A program made the position numbers and the translations under genes. Of a stretch of DNA of 64,000 nt, positions 41,755-51,583 are shown one piece after another. Numbering within the stretch: the first letter of the stretch is position 1; each line of letters opens with the position of its first letter. Source of the DNA: UM-FILTER-40-17 sp032251335 (GTDB lineage Bacteria; Bacteroidota; Bacteroidia; Flavobacteriales; Flavobacteriaceae); the NCBI GenBank assembly GCA_032251335.1, contig JAVVDW010000017.1, positions 1-64,000 of the forward strand. The letters are read 5' to 3'. The notes under the pieces are model-generated. The model saw only the letters and a list, made by a program, of their open reading frames with translations, did not search any database and was not told the origin of the DNA.

Positions 41755-42966
41755 ATGTCTGTTTTTCAGGACAAAAAAATTCTTCTCGGTGTTTGCGGAG
41801 GCATAGCTGCGTATAAAACAGCTTCGTTGGTGCGACTTTTGGTAAAAGCCGGTGCAACTGTAAAGGTAATCATGACACCATCGGCAAAAGATTTTGTAAC
41901 GCCGCTCACCTTGGCAACGTTGTCTAAAAATCCTGTACTTTCCAGTTTTACCGAGCCAGACGACCCGTCGGGTGTATGGAATAATCACGTAGATTTAGGT
42001 CTGTGGGCAGACGCAATGGTCATCGCGCCTGCTACAGCCAACACTTTGTCAAAAATGACTGACGGCGCATGTGACAACTTGCTACTTGCCGTATATCTTT
42101 CTGCCAAATGTCCGGTGTATTTTGCCCCGGCTATGGATTTGGATATGTACCAACATCCGGCTACACTGTCTGCCTTTGACAAACTTCAATCCTATGGCAA
42201 TATCATGATTCCGGCAACCAGCGGCGAGTTGGCCAGTGGTTTGGTTGGCCAAGGTAGGATGGCCGAGCCTGAAGATATTGTAGCTTTTATTGAGAAAGAT
42301 TTCACCGCCCAATTGCCTTTGAGAAACAAAACCGTGCTCATCACAGCCGGGCCTACTTATGAAGCCATTGATCCGGTTCGATTTATCGGAAACCATTCCA
42401 CAGGTAAAATGGGCTTCGAAATTGCCAAAGCAGCTGCAAATTTGGGTGCCGAAGTCATACTCATTAGCGGTCCTTCGCAACAAAGCGTTTCACATCCCAA
42501 AATCACGCTGATTCGCGTCACCGGCGCAGACCAAATGTACGACGCCGCACATCAACATTACCCCAAAGTAGATATTGCCATCCTTTCTGCCGCAGTTTCA
42601 GATTATAAACCCAAAACCGTTATTTCTCAGAAAATAAAGAAGAAAGACCAAAATCTTCAAATAGAATTGGTGCCCACCCCCGATATTTTAGCTTCTCTGG
42701 GCAAAATAAAGAAACAGCAATTTCTGGTAGGATTTGCCTTAGAAACGAATGACGAACTCGAAAATGCCAAAGGAAAACTTACACGTAAAAATCTAGATCT
42801 CATCGTGTTAAATTCGCTGAACGATGCCGGAGCCGGATTTGGAACACCCACCAACAAAATAACTTTGATTGATAAATCGTTAGATATAACATCCTTTGAT
42901 TTGAAATCCAAAACAGCGGTTGCTTACGACATCCTAAATCACGTCATTTTAAAATTGCAAACATGA
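41755..42966 (+). CDS. coaBC: Phosphopantothenoylcysteine decarboxylase/synthetase
   Basis: 403 residues. The N-terminal flavoprotein decarboxylase (CoaC) has ILLGVCGGIAAYKTASLVRL, the catalytic His in WNNHVDLGLWAD, and the PAMDLDMY region. The C-terminal synthetase (CoaB) has ITAGPTYEAIDPVRFIGNHS, AAVSDYKP and KIKKKDQNLQIELVPTPDIL. It carries out two successive steps of coenzyme A synthesis. Its stop overlaps the porD start by four bases (ATGA). Confidence 0.96.
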   Translation: MSVFQDKKILLGVCGGIAAYKTASLVRLLVKAGATVKVIMTPSAKDFVTPLTLATLSKNPVLSSFTEPDDPSGVWNNHVDLGLWADAMVIAPATANTLSKMTDGACDNLLLAVYLSAKCPVYFAPAMDLDMYQHPATLSAFDKLQSYGNIMIPATSGELASGLVGQGRMAEPEDIVAFIEKDFTAQLPLRNKTVLITAGPTYEAIDPVRFIGNHSTGKMGFEIAKAAANLGAEVILISGPSQQSVSHPKITLIRVTGADQMYDAAHQHYPKVDIAILSAAVSDYKPKTVISQKIKKKDQNLQIELVPTPDILASLGKIKKQQFLVGFALETNDELENAKGKLTRKNLDLIVLNSLNDAGAGFGTPTNKITLIDKSLDITSFDLKSKTAVAYDILNHVILKLQT

Positions 42967-43853
42967 TCAAAAAACTGATTTTCACGCTTTTTATCTTGTC
43001 ACAATTCACCGTGATGGCTCAAGAAATGAATTGCTATGTGGAAATCAATTTTAATGAAGTCAAACAATCTAACCGAAAGATATTCGGTACGCTTCAGCAA
43101 AGCCTGTCAGATTTTATCAATAAAAACCGTTGGACCAATAGAGCCGTCAATCCGCAAGAAAAGATAGATTGTTCTGTTTTTGTTCGTGTTCGTGAATTTG
43201 TAGGGCAGGAATTTGTCGCAGAACTTCAGGTGCAATCAGCCAGGCCTGTTTACAACAGTACTTACAGCACACCTGTCTTGAATTTTAAAGATGAACAGTT
43301 TCGTTTTAGCTATGTCGAATTTCAGGACATGACCTATAATTCTTTTGTGTTTAACTCCAACCTCTTGTCTGTCATGACTTTTTACATCTACACCATGATT
43401 GGTATGGATGCAGATACCTACGCACTCATGGGAGGCTCGCCTTTTTATCAGGAGGCACAAAAAGTTATGAATTTGGCGCAGGGTAACGGCTACAAAGGCT
43501 GGGACAGCACAGACGGCAACCAAACGCGCTTTCGAATGATTACGGATTTGACTTCCGGCACTTTTGACAACTACAGACAAGCGTTGTACGAATACCATAG
43601 GAACGGATTAGACATGCTGGCAGACAACCCCAGAAAAGCCAAAGAAAGCATAGCCAAAAGTTTTTTGTTTCTGGAAGAGATGAACAGCAGCAGACCCAAT
43701 TCGATGTTGCTTCGCATGTTTTTTGATGCCAAATCCGATGAAATTTTCAACGTTTTTTCTGAGGGTCCGGCCATCAATTTGGTGAGTACACTCAATGTCC
43801 TCAATAAATTAGCGCCACAATATGCCTCTCGTTGGGCGATGATCCAAAATTAA
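42963..43853 (+). CDS. porD: PorD-type (DUF4835) type IX secretion protein
   Basis: 296 residues with signal peptide (cut after VMAQ, residue ~20). NCYVEINFNEVKQSNRKIFG, FINKNRWTNRAV and SYVEFQDMTYNSFVFNSNLL are the DUF4835 signature, and the second half has NGYKGWDSTDGNQTRFRMIT and the helical RQALYEYHRNGLDMLADNP. Members are annotated as PorD, linked to type IX secretion and gliding in Bacteroidota; its mechanistic role is unclear. Position between coaBC and recN is standard. Confidence 0.88.
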   Translation: MIKKLIFTLFILSQFTVMAQEMNCYVEINFNEVKQSNRKIFGTLQQSLSDFINKNRWTNRAVNPQEKIDCSVFVRVREFVGQEFVAELQVQSARPVYNSTYSTPVLNFKDEQFRFSYVEFQDMTYNSFVFNSNLLSVMTFYIYTMIGMDADTYALMGGSPFYQEAQKVMNLAQGNGYKGWDSTDGNQTRFRMITDLTSGTFDNYRQALYEYHRNGLDMLADNPRKAKESIAKSFLFLEEMNSSRPNSMLLRMFFDAKSDEIFNVFSEGPAINLVSTLNVLNKLAPQYASRWAMIQN

Positions 43854-43991
43854 GCTTTCGTCAATTTTTTCTTTTTTACCCTTGGTGACATGGAGACTTA
43901 CAGTGAGCTTCAAAAAGAGTCATGTAAATTTTCGTTTAGCGTTTTTTAAAAAATTTGAATACGCGTATCTTTAGGCTCAAATTTTACCATT

Positions 43992-45653
43992 TTGCTGCAA
44001 TCCATTTATGTAAAAAATTACGCATTGATAGAAGACATTCAAGTGTCTTTTGGCAAAGGACTGTCCGTGATTACCGGAGAAACAGGTGCCGGAAAATCTA
44101 TTTTGCTCGATGCTTTGGGCTTGCTGCTCGGCAATCGTGCAGATTTGGACAGTTTGCGCGACAAGGAACAAAAATGCACCATAGAAGCACATTTTTCACT
44201 AGATAATCTTCATCTCGAATCACTTTTTGAAACTTTAGCATTCGATTACGACAAGCATACCGTTGTGCGCAGGGAAATTTTGCCCGGAGGAAAATCGAGG
44301 GCTTTTGTGAATGATTCGCCGGTAGGCCTGCAAGCACTGAGTCAATTGGGTACCCGGTTAATCGATATTCACTCCCAGCACCAAACCCTTCAGTTGGCTG
44401 AAACCGACTTTCAGTTTCAATTGCTAGATGCTTTGGCTCAGAATTCTGAAAGATTGCAAGATTACAGAGCGGCGTATCAACAGTATCAAACAGCTGAAAA
44501 AGAGCTTCAAGCACTAATAGATTTTCAGAAATCTGCATCCAAAGAGCAAGAATTTGATACTTTTCAACTCGAAGAATTGGAGCAAGCCGCGCTTAAACCC
44601 GGTGTGCAAGAAACTTTGGAACAAACCGTTGAGCAACTCTCCAACGTAGAAGATATACAGCAACAGCTGTCGCAAGCCATTGCATTGCTCGATCACGAAG
44701 AAATGGGAGTTCTTAAGCAACTCAATCAAATTCGACAGGCGTTGCAAGCGGTTATGGGTTTTTCAAAAGATTACCAAGAACTCTTTGAAAGAACCGAATC
44801 GGCGCGTATTGAACTGTTTGATATCAGCACCTCTTTGCAAAATGCGGCCGAGCGTTTGGAAGCAGATCCGGAAACTTTAGCCAAAGCCAACGAACAACTG
44901 CAACGCATCTATTTTCTTCAGAAAAAACACAATGTACAAAGTGTGGAAGCACTTATTGCACACAGAGACCAAATCGCGCACAAAGTGCTTAGGGTGCTAA
45001 ACCTCACAGATGAGATACAATCTAAACAGCAATCGCGCGACCAAGCTTTTGAAAATGCGAAAGAAATTGCGGAACAGTTACACAAATCACGCTTAGCGAT
45101 TATTCCCGAACTCGAGAAACAACTCCGGGAAATTGTTGCGCAATTGGGCATGCAACACGCACGATTTCAGATAGTTTTGACAGCTTCCGAAACATTTGAC
45201 AAATACGGGCGTAGTAGGGTAGAAGTGCAGTTTTCGGCCAACAAGGGATTGCCTTTCGGACTGCTGAAGAAAATGGCTTCGGGTGGCGAATTGTCTCGTG
45301 TGATGCTCGCTGTGAAAGCTGTTTTGGCCAAACACATGCGTTTGCCGACTATTATTTTTGATGAAATAGACACCGGTATTTCGGGTGAGGTGGCCAAGCA
45401 AATGGCAGAAGTACTCGATACACTCAGCCGGAGCCTTCAGGTAATTGCCATTACCCATTTGCCTCAAATTGCCGCCAAAGGACAGCACCATCTAAAAGTG
45501 TACAAGGAAACCCTCGAAAACACAACACGTACCCAACTAACGGTTCTTAAGGAAACAGAACGCATTAGAGAATTGGCAGAAATGTTGGGCGGAAAATCGC
45601 TGACAGATGCGGCAATGGCGCATGCGCAAGATTTATTGGCAAACAAGGGCTGA
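43992..45653 (+). CDS. recN: DNA repair protein RecN
   Basis: 553 residues, SMC-like ATPase. QSIYVKNYALIEDIQVSFGK and GETGAGKSILLDALGLLLG carry Walker A; a long coiled coil (~150-375) follows; KKMASGGELSRVMLAVKAVL is the ABC signature and PTIIFDEIDTGISGEVAKQM the Walker B. It works in recombinational repair of double-strand breaks. The start is TTG 43992, matching the family N-terminus. Confidence 0.95.
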   Translation: MLQSIYVKNYALIEDIQVSFGKGLSVITGETGAGKSILLDALGLLLGNRADLDSLRDKEQKCTIEAHFSLDNLHLESLFETLAFDYDKHTVVRREILPGGKSRAFVNDSPVGLQALSQLGTRLIDIHSQHQTLQLAETDFQFQLLDALAQNSERLQDYRAAYQQYQTAEKELQALIDFQKSASKEQEFDTFQLEELEQAALKPGVQETLEQTVEQLSNVEDIQQQLSQAIALLDHEEMGVLKQLNQIRQALQAVMGFSKDYQELFERTESARIELFDISTSLQNAAERLEADPETLAKANEQLQRIYFLQKKHNVQSVEALIAHRDQIAHKVLRVLNLTDEIQSKQQSRDQAFENAKEIAEQLHKSRLAIIPELEKQLREIVAQLGMQHARFQIVLTASETFDKYGRSRVEVQFSANKGLPFGLLKKMASGGELSRVMLAVKAVLAKHMRLPTIIFDEIDTGISGEVAKQMAEVLDTLSRSLQVIAITHLPQIAAKGQHHLKVYKETLENTTRTQLTVLKETERIRELAEMLGGKSLTDAAMAHAQDLLANKG

Positions 45654-45844
45654 GACATCACATTTTGTTAAAATACTCCATGACAGAAACTGTTATTATC
45701 TTTCTTATGTCGAACCCAAGTTACATTAAAACTAAGTCAAATTTCATTTTAAGAACACGCTGATTTTCCTGAGACAACTTTGCTGTTTCAACTCATATTT
45801 TTTAAATATCTTTGGTGCCACCAAGAACGTTAAAACCATTTAGC

Positions 45845-46660
45845 ATGTCATACAATCTTTTAAAAGGAAAACGAGGAATAATATTTGGCGCGTTGGACGA
45901 AAACTCCATCGCTTGGAAGACCGCCGAAACGGTTTATAAAGAAGGCGGTCGTTTTGTGTTGACCAACGCACCCATCGCCCTTCGCATGGGCACCATTAAT
46001 GAACTGGCCGAAAAAACCGAGTCACAGGTCATCCCGGCCGACGCGACGAGTATGGAAGATTTAGAAAATTTAGTGGCTAAAGCCCAGGAAATACTCGGTG
46101 GTAAAATCGATTTTGTTTTACACTCTATCGGGATGTCGCTCAACGTGCGCAAAGGGCGTCACTACACCGAACAGAACTATGAATTTACAACCAAAGGTTG
46201 GGATATTTCAGCAGTGTCTTTTCACAAAGTCATGCAAGTGCTCTACAAACAAAACGCCATGAACGAATGGGGCAGTATTGTCGCTTTGACATATATGGCC
46301 GCGCAGCGTACCTTTCCTGATTACAATGACATGGCAGACAACAAAGCCTATTTGGAATCTATAGCCAGAAGTTTCGGTTACTTTTTCGGGAAAGACAAAA
46401 AAGTGCGTGTCAATACCATTTCTCAATCGCCTACACCCACCACGGCGGGCAAAGGTGTCAAAGGTTTTGACGGCTTTATCAGTTTTGCCGATAAAATGTC
46501 GCCTTTGGGCAATGCAACGGCACAAGATTGCGCCGATTACACCGTCACGCTTTTCTCAGATTTGACCAAAAAAGTCACGATGCAAAATCTTTTTCACGAC
46601 GGCGGTTTTTCAAACACCGGCGTGAGCCAAGAAGTTATTGAAGCCTTTACCGAGGAATAA
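45845..46660 (+). CDS. fabI: Enoyl-ACP reductase (FabI)
   Basis: 271 residues from ATG 45845 (MSYNLLKGKRGIIFGALDEN); the longer frame from 45812 begins inside a TATCTTTGG promoter-like box and is rejected. SDR fold with the FabI-specific Tyr-x6-Lys: YNDMADNKAYLESIARSF shows the Tyr and Lys region, and VLHSIGMSL is typical. It reduces enoyl-ACP with NADH in fatty-acid elongation. The conserved NTISQSPTPTTAG segment fits the flavobacterial form. Confidence 0.93.
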   Translation: MSYNLLKGKRGIIFGALDENSIAWKTAETVYKEGGRFVLTNAPIALRMGTINELAEKTESQVIPADATSMEDLENLVAKAQEILGGKIDFVLHSIGMSLNVRKGRHYTEQNYEFTTKGWDISAVSFHKVMQVLYKQNAMNEWGSIVALTYMAAQRTFPDYNDMADNKAYLESIARSFGYFFGKDKKVRVNTISQSPTPTTAGKGVKGFDGFISFADKMSPLGNATAQDCADYTVTLFSDLTKKVTMQNLFHDGGFSNTGVSQEVIEAFTEE

Positions 46661-46680
46661 TTTCTCACTCAATTTGAAAA

Positions 46681-47679
46681 ATGGAACTTTCGTTATCGAT
46701 TGTGGTTCCGGTTTACAACAGGCCAGAGGAAATTGGGGAGTTGCTGGATAGTTTGTGCCATCAAACTGTCAAAACTTTTGAAGTCGTGATTGTTGAAGAT
46801 GGATCGAATGAGAAGGCAGAAGCTGTAGTTGAGGCATTTCGAAACCAACTCAATATCCTTTACCTGACGAAACCCAACACCGGTCCCGGCGATTCGCGAA
46901 ATTATGGTATGGCACGTGCGCGCGGTAATTATTTTATCATTTTGGACAGCGATTGCCTCTTGCCACCGCAATACATCGAAGTGGTAACTGAAAATTTAAA
47001 AACCAAGTACACCGATTTTTTTGGAGGTCCGGACACGATGCACCCCGATTTTTCGAATATTCAAAAGGCCATAAACCACAGCATGACGTCTTTTTTTACA
47101 ACAGGTGGTATTCGAAATTCCGAATCGCAACGCAAATTTCAACCGAGAAGTTTCAATATGGGTATATCTAAAGAAGCTTTTGAAGCCAGCGGCGGCTTTG
47201 GAAATATTCACCCGGGCGAAGATCCGGATTTGACCTTGAGATTGTGGAAAATGGGTTTTAGTTCACAACTGATTTCCGAGGCCTTTGTATATCACAAAAG
47301 ACGTATTTCTTGGTCAAAATTTTATAAACAAGTTTATAAATTCGGGGTTGCACGCCCCATACTCGACAGTTGGCATCCGGAGTTTAAATCGGTTACCTAC
47401 TGGTTTCCGAGTCTGTTTTTGATAGCAGAAATGGCATCGATTTTCTTCCTTTTAGCCGGTTTTGGTTTTCCTGCATTTTTGTTTTTGTGCTACTTCGGTT
47501 TGGTCTGTTTGGATGCTTTTGTGAAGCGACAAACCCTTCGCACCGCTTTGTTGAGCATTTTGGCAGTTCAAATTCAATTTTTTGGTTATGGTTGGGGATT
47601 TTTGAAATCTTTTTTTAAGGTGCAGCTCTTGGCACAAAAACCACAAGTTGCTTTCCCCGATTTTTTCTTTAAACACTGA
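46681..47679 (+). CDS. Glycosyltransferase family 2, membrane-associated
   Basis: 332 residues. GT-A fold: LSIVVPVYNRPEEIGELLDS, VVIVEDGSNEKAE, NTGPGDSRNYGMARARGNYF and the DxD-like IILDSDCLLPP. HPGEDPDLTLRLWKMGF is the GT2 ED motif. One or two C-terminal membrane segments (residues ~245-290) suggest action at the inner membrane. Acceptor unknown. It follows fabI by 20 bp and shares one base with rsmG (TGATG), so it is probably in their operon. Confidence 0.9.
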   Translation: MELSLSIVVPVYNRPEEIGELLDSLCHQTVKTFEVVIVEDGSNEKAEAVVEAFRNQLNILYLTKPNTGPGDSRNYGMARARGNYFIILDSDCLLPPQYIEVVTENLKTKYTDFFGGPDTMHPDFSNIQKAINHSMTSFFTTGGIRNSESQRKFQPRSFNMGISKEAFEASGGFGNIHPGEDPDLTLRLWKMGFSSQLISEAFVYHKRRISWSKFYKQVYKFGVARPILDSWHPEFKSVTYWFPSLFLIAEMASIFFLLAGFGFPAFLFLCYFGLVCLDAFVKRQTLRTALLSILAVQIQFFGYGWGFLKSFFKVQLLAQKPQVAFPDFFFKH

Positions 47680-48305
47680 TGTCAAATATGGAGACAATCG
47701 TACATTATTTTCCTGATTTGACCGATTTGCAAAAAGCACAGTTTGCAATGCTCGGTGATTTGTACAAAGATTGGAACTTGAAAATCAATGTGATTTCCCG
47801 TAAGGACATCGAACATTTATACACGCGCCATGTACTGCACAGCTTGGCAATTGCCAAAGTAATTTCTTTTAACGCCGATGCTAAAGTGTTGGATGTTGGG
47901 ACGGGAGGTGGTTTTCCGGGCATACCTTTGGCCATTCTTTTCCCGGAAACAAACTTTTTACTGATAGACGCAATCGGAAAAAAAATTACGGTGGTAAATG
48001 CCGTTTCAGAAGCTTTAAACTTGCAGAATTTGAGAGCGGCACACACACGTGCCGAAGCGGTAAAAGATCGTTTTGATTTTATCGTCAGCCGTGCGGTGAC
48101 CAATATGCCTGATTTTGTAAATTGGGTTAAAGGCAAAACGTATAAAGAAAATAAACATCCACTCAAAAACGGCATCCTTTACCTGAAAGGTGGCGATTTG
48201 GCAGCAGAACTGAAGCCTTTTCCAAAAGCCAAATGTTATCCCATTTCAGACTTTTTTGGCGAGGCTTTTTTTGAGACTAAAAGTGTTGTGCATCTGCCGA
48301 TGTGA
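47679..48305 (+). CDS. rsmG: 16S rRNA (guanine-527-N7) methyltransferase
   Basis: 208 residues. YKDWNLKINVISRKDIEHLY and RHVLHSLAIAKVI are the RsmG N-terminus; VLDVGTGGGFPGIPLAILFP is the S-adenosylmethionine-binding motif, and DFIVSRAVTNMPDFVNWV the conserved SRA motif. It methylates G527 of 16S rRNA in the 530 loop. Start overlaps the previous stop. Confidence 0.94.
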   Translation: MSNMETIVHYFPDLTDLQKAQFAMLGDLYKDWNLKINVISRKDIEHLYTRHVLHSLAIAKVISFNADAKVLDVGTGGGFPGIPLAILFPETNFLLIDAIGKKITVVNAVSEALNLQNLRAAHTRAEAVKDRFDFIVSRAVTNMPDFVNWVKGKTYKENKHPLKNGILYLKGGDLAAELKPFPKAKCYPISDFFGEAFFETKSVVHLPM

Positions 48306-48346
48306 GTGAGCAAAGACCAAGTTGATCAGATCTATTTTCCTGTATT

Positions 48347-50041
48347 TTAGACCAATCCAACCCAAAGTCCGTCTGCGTTTTTAGTAACTTTGGCCAGTTG
48401 ATTTTGGGTGAGTTCTTTAATGGCTTTGTCCCATTTTTTGTTGGACAAACCGGATTGATTTTTCACATCTTCCAGTAACTTTTCACCTTCCGCTTTTAAG
48501 TGGTTTAGTATTTCTTTTGCTTCATCGCTCAGTGGGATGGCTTTTTTCTCGGGTTTCATTTGCGGGAAGAACAAGACTTCTTGTATGGAACTGTTGTTGG
48601 TCATCAGCATGACGAGTCTGTCTATGCCTATGCCAATTCCGGCCGTGGGCGGCATGCCGTATTCTAAAGCGCGTAAAAAGTCCTGATCGATAAACATGGC
48701 TTCATCGTCACCTTTTTCAGACAGACGAAGTTGGTCTTCAAATCGAAGTCTTTGTTCTATGGGGTCATTGAGCTCGGAGTAGCAATTGGCAATTTCTTTA
48801 CCATTGATGAGCAACTCAAATCGCTCTGTGAGTTCGGGATTGTCTCTATGTTGCTTGGTAAGCGGACTCATCTCTTTGGGATAGTCGATAATAAAAGTAG
48901 GTTGTATATAATGATGTTCACAAGTTTCGCCAAACAATTCGTCTATCAGTTTGCCCTTGCCCATGGTTTCGTCAACTTCCAAGTGAAGTTTTTTACAAAC
49001 TTCCCTCAACTCGTTCTCGTCCATGCCGGCAACATCAAATCCGGTATGTGTTTTAATGGCTTCAAGTATGGGCACGCGCGGATAGGGCGCTTTAAAGTTG
49101 ATTTCTTTATCGCCCACTTTTACGGTTGTTTTTTGATGTACTTTTTGGGCAATTTCTTCCAACAGTTTTTCGGTGGTTTCCATCATCCATCGGTAATCTT
49201 TGTAAGCCACATACAACTCCATCACTGTAAATTCCGGATTGTGGGTGCGGTCCATACCCTCGTTTCGGAAGTCTTTCGAAAACTCATAGACGCCATCAAA
49301 TCCGCCTACAATTAGTCTTTTTAGATACAATTCGTTGGCAATTCGCAAGTAGAGCGGAATGTCCAAAGCGTTGTGGTGCGTGACAAACGGACGGGCCGAG
49401 GCCCCACCGGGAATGGGTTGTAGTATAGGCGTTTCCACTTCCAAATATCCCATGCGGTTGAGAAATTCGCGAATGGTGTTGGTGATTTGCGTTCTTTTGA
49501 CAAAAGTGTCTTTAACGGCGTCGTTTACGATCAAATCTACGTAACGTCTGCGGTAGCGTTGTTCAGGGTCGGAGAAAGCGTCATGGGTTTTGCCGTCTGC
49601 ATCTGTTTTGACAACCGGCAAGGGCCGCAAGGCTTTGGAAAGTACGAATAGCTCGCGCGCATGCACAGAAATCTCACCGACTTGTGTTTTAAAAACCTCA
49701 CCGCGAATACCGATAAAATCGCCTATGTCCAACAGTTTTTTAAAGACAGCGTTGTACATGGTACCGATTTCGTCCGATGAGATATCATCGCGAGTAATAT
49801 ATACCTGAATGCGTCCGCTGCTGTCTTTCAATTCTGCAAACGAGGCTTTTCCCATGATGCGTCTGCTCATGAGCCTGCCGGCCAAAACCACTTCTTTTCC
49901 TTGTAGTTTTTCGTAATCTTTTACAATTTGGGTAGCGTGGTGGGTAATCTGAAAAGCGGCTGCCGGATAGGGTTCTATGCCCATTTTTCTGAGCTCAATC
50001 AGGCTTTCTCTGCGGATGTTTTCTTGTTCGCTGCGTTGCAT
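48347..50041 (-). CDS. lysS: Lysine-tRNA ligase, class II
   Basis: 564 residues. N-terminal OB anticodon-binding domain (~55-170: VVLAGRLMSRRIMGKASFAE). Class II motifs: FLNRMGYLEVETPILQPIPG (motif 1), FRNEGMDRTHNPEFTVMELY (motif 2) and GIGIGIDRLVMLMTNN (motif 3). A C-terminal tail of ~60 residues beyond the core (KAIPLSDEAKEILNHLKAEG) is usual in Bacteroidota LysS. It charges tRNA-Lys. It is the last gene of the minus-strand run starting at 52864, 78 bp after the flippase gene. Confidence 0.97.
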   Translation of the reverse strand: MQRSEQENIRRESLIELRKMGIEPYPAAAFQITHHATQIVKDYEKLQGKEVVLAGRLMSRRIMGKASFAELKDSSGRIQVYITRDDISSDEIGTMYNAVFKKLLDIGDFIGIRGEVFKTQVGEISVHARELFVLSKALRPLPVVKTDADGKTHDAFSDPEQRYRRRYVDLIVNDAVKDTFVKRTQITNTIREFLNRMGYLEVETPILQPIPGGASARPFVTHHNALDIPLYLRIANELYLKRLIVGGFDGVYEFSKDFRNEGMDRTHNPEFTVMELYVAYKDYRWMMETTEKLLEEIAQKVHQKTTVKVGDKEINFKAPYPRVPILEAIKTHTGFDVAGMDENELREVCKKLHLEVDETMGKGKLIDELFGETCEHHYIQPTFIIDYPKEMSPLTKQHRDNPELTERFELLINGKEIANCYSELNDPIEQRLRFEDQLRLSEKGDDEAMFIDQDFLRALEYGMPPTAGIGIGIDRLVMLMTNNSSIQEVLFFPQMKPEKKAIPLSDEAKEILNHLKAEGEKLLEDVKNQSGLSNKKWDKAIKELTQNQLAKVTKNADGLWVGLV

Positions 50042-50119
50042 AGGTTTCGTTACTTTTTTAAAGTTGCAAAGATAAGGATGAAATTTGAACCCCGATAAGT
50101 TGTGGGTCTATAAATGCTA

Positions 50120-51583
50120 CTATTTAAAAACCAAACGCACATATTTTTCAATCAATTGGTTGATTTCTATTGAAATTTTAAATTGATACGCCACACCCAC
50201 ATACAAAAAAGTAGTGAGTATAGATTTTAAAACGATATTGATAATGCTATGAAAAGGGAAGTCCCAATAATACAGCAAGGCAAACAAAAACAAGGAAAAC
50301 ACGAATAATTTGACGGTATTTTGTGTGAAAGGAAACAATTTAATTTTTCGGACGACAAAATACAGCTTTAAAATGCTATAGGCCAACATGCTCAAAAGTG
50401 TGGCGATAGCTGCGCCTTCTATACCCAAAGCAGGAATTAGCCAAAAGTTGAGACCGATGGTCGCTAAAATCAGAAAGATGCTGATGGCCAACACGATGCG
50501 GTAGTAATTTGAATTGAAAATAATTGCATTGTTGTTGCCGAGCACCAACTCGAAATATTTAGAAAAGCCAATCAGAAAAACAATAGGGATGCCGCCGCTG
50601 TACTGTGCCGGAATTAGTTCGTAAATCTGATGCAGGTTTACGAGTATCCCCAAAAAAATGAGTCCACCCACAAATTGCAGGTTGATAGAAGTTTGTTTGT
50701 AGAGTTTGTTTAATTCCGCAAAGTTTTGTTGTGCCATCAGTTTGGCGGTAAGCGGGTAGGTGATTTGGTGCATGGCCCTACCCGGTACGGCAATCACCGC
50801 AGCAATAAAAACGGCTACAGAGTAGTAAGCAACATTTTCTATTTGTACAAATTGTGAAATCATAAAACGATCTATATCAACGAGAAGTGCTGCAATACTA
50901 CCCGAAATTAAGATAAAAAATGAATAGGTGAGGATAGAGATCAGCTTATCGGGCAAGTAAAATTTAAAGCTGGGTTTTTTAATCCAAAATGCGGTCAGCA
51001 TCATGACGCTCGTATTCAACCCGTAAATCAAAACCAGTGAAAAGACAAAAAAAACAGCTGTGATGATTTCAAAATAAACCAATAACAAGCTTACACTCAC
51101 CAAAAAGCGCAAAAAAACTTCTTTTAAAAAACTTCCGAAAACAGATTGAAAATGGACCTTTACCCAAGCGTAATATATTTCGAAATAGCTCATTAAAATA
51201 CCCAAAACCGGCAAAAGCCAAATAAAATCGAGCAACAACGGATTTTCTCGACTGAGCCAAAGGGCAATTTCCGTGTATTTTAGATAAAAGACCAAGCCTA
51301 GCGGCAGAAAAAAAAGCAGCGGCAAAAAAAGCATGGCCGTGAGGAAGCCCGATTGTTTTTTGGCCGTTTCACCATGCGGATAAAATTTGACGATAGTGTT
51401 GTGCGCACCCAATGCCATCAAAGGCATCAAAATACCGGATGACGACAAAACAAATGCTGTGACGCCGTAGTAGGTTTCGCCCAAAATTAAAGTGTACAGA
51501 AAAAGGGCGTTCACGGCACCTATCCCAAAACCAAAATAGGTAGTGAGGGTGTTCCTTATCGATTGTTTGATGACAATGCCCAT
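50120..51583 (-). CDS. Wzx-like oligosaccharide flippase
   Basis: 487 residues, about 13-14 membrane segments throughout. The N-terminus GIVIKQSIRNTLTTYFGFGI and the motif LGAHNTIVKFYP are typical of MATE-fold polysaccharide exporters (Wzx/MurJ-like). It likely flips lipid-linked sugars across the inner membrane. Its ATG directly follows the TAG of the glycosyltransferase gene, so the two form an operon and probably serve the same surface polysaccharide. Confidence 0.88.
   Translation of the reverse strand: MGIVIKQSIRNTLTTYFGFGIGAVNALFLYTLILGETYYGVTAFVLSSSGILMPLMALGAHNTIVKFYPHGETAKKQSGFLTAMLFLPLLFFLPLGLVFYLKYTEIALWLSRENPLLLDFIWLLPVLGILMSYFEIYYAWVKVHFQSVFGSFLKEVFLRFLVSVSLLLVYFEIITAVFFVFSLVLIYGLNTSVMMLTAFWIKKPSFKFYLPDKLISILTYSFFILISGSIAALLVDIDRFMISQFVQIENVAYYSVAVFIAAVIAVPGRAMHQITYPLTAKLMAQQNFAELNKLYKQTSINLQFVGGLIFLGILVNLHQIYELIPAQYSGGIPIVFLIGFSKYFELVLGNNNAIIFNSNYYRIVLAISIFLILATIGLNFWLIPALGIEGAAIATLLSMLAYSILKLYFVVRKIKLFPFTQNTVKLFVFSLFLFALLYYWDFPFHSIINIVLKSILTTFLYVGVAYQFKISIEINQLIEKYVRLVFK

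Noticed and set aside
45812..45844. Upstream start of fabI
   Set aside because: It begins inside a promoter-like TATCTTTGG box and adds residues not seen in FabI proteins.
48731..49315. 194-codon open frame on the plus strand
   Set aside because: Antisense to the core of lysS, with no domain signal.
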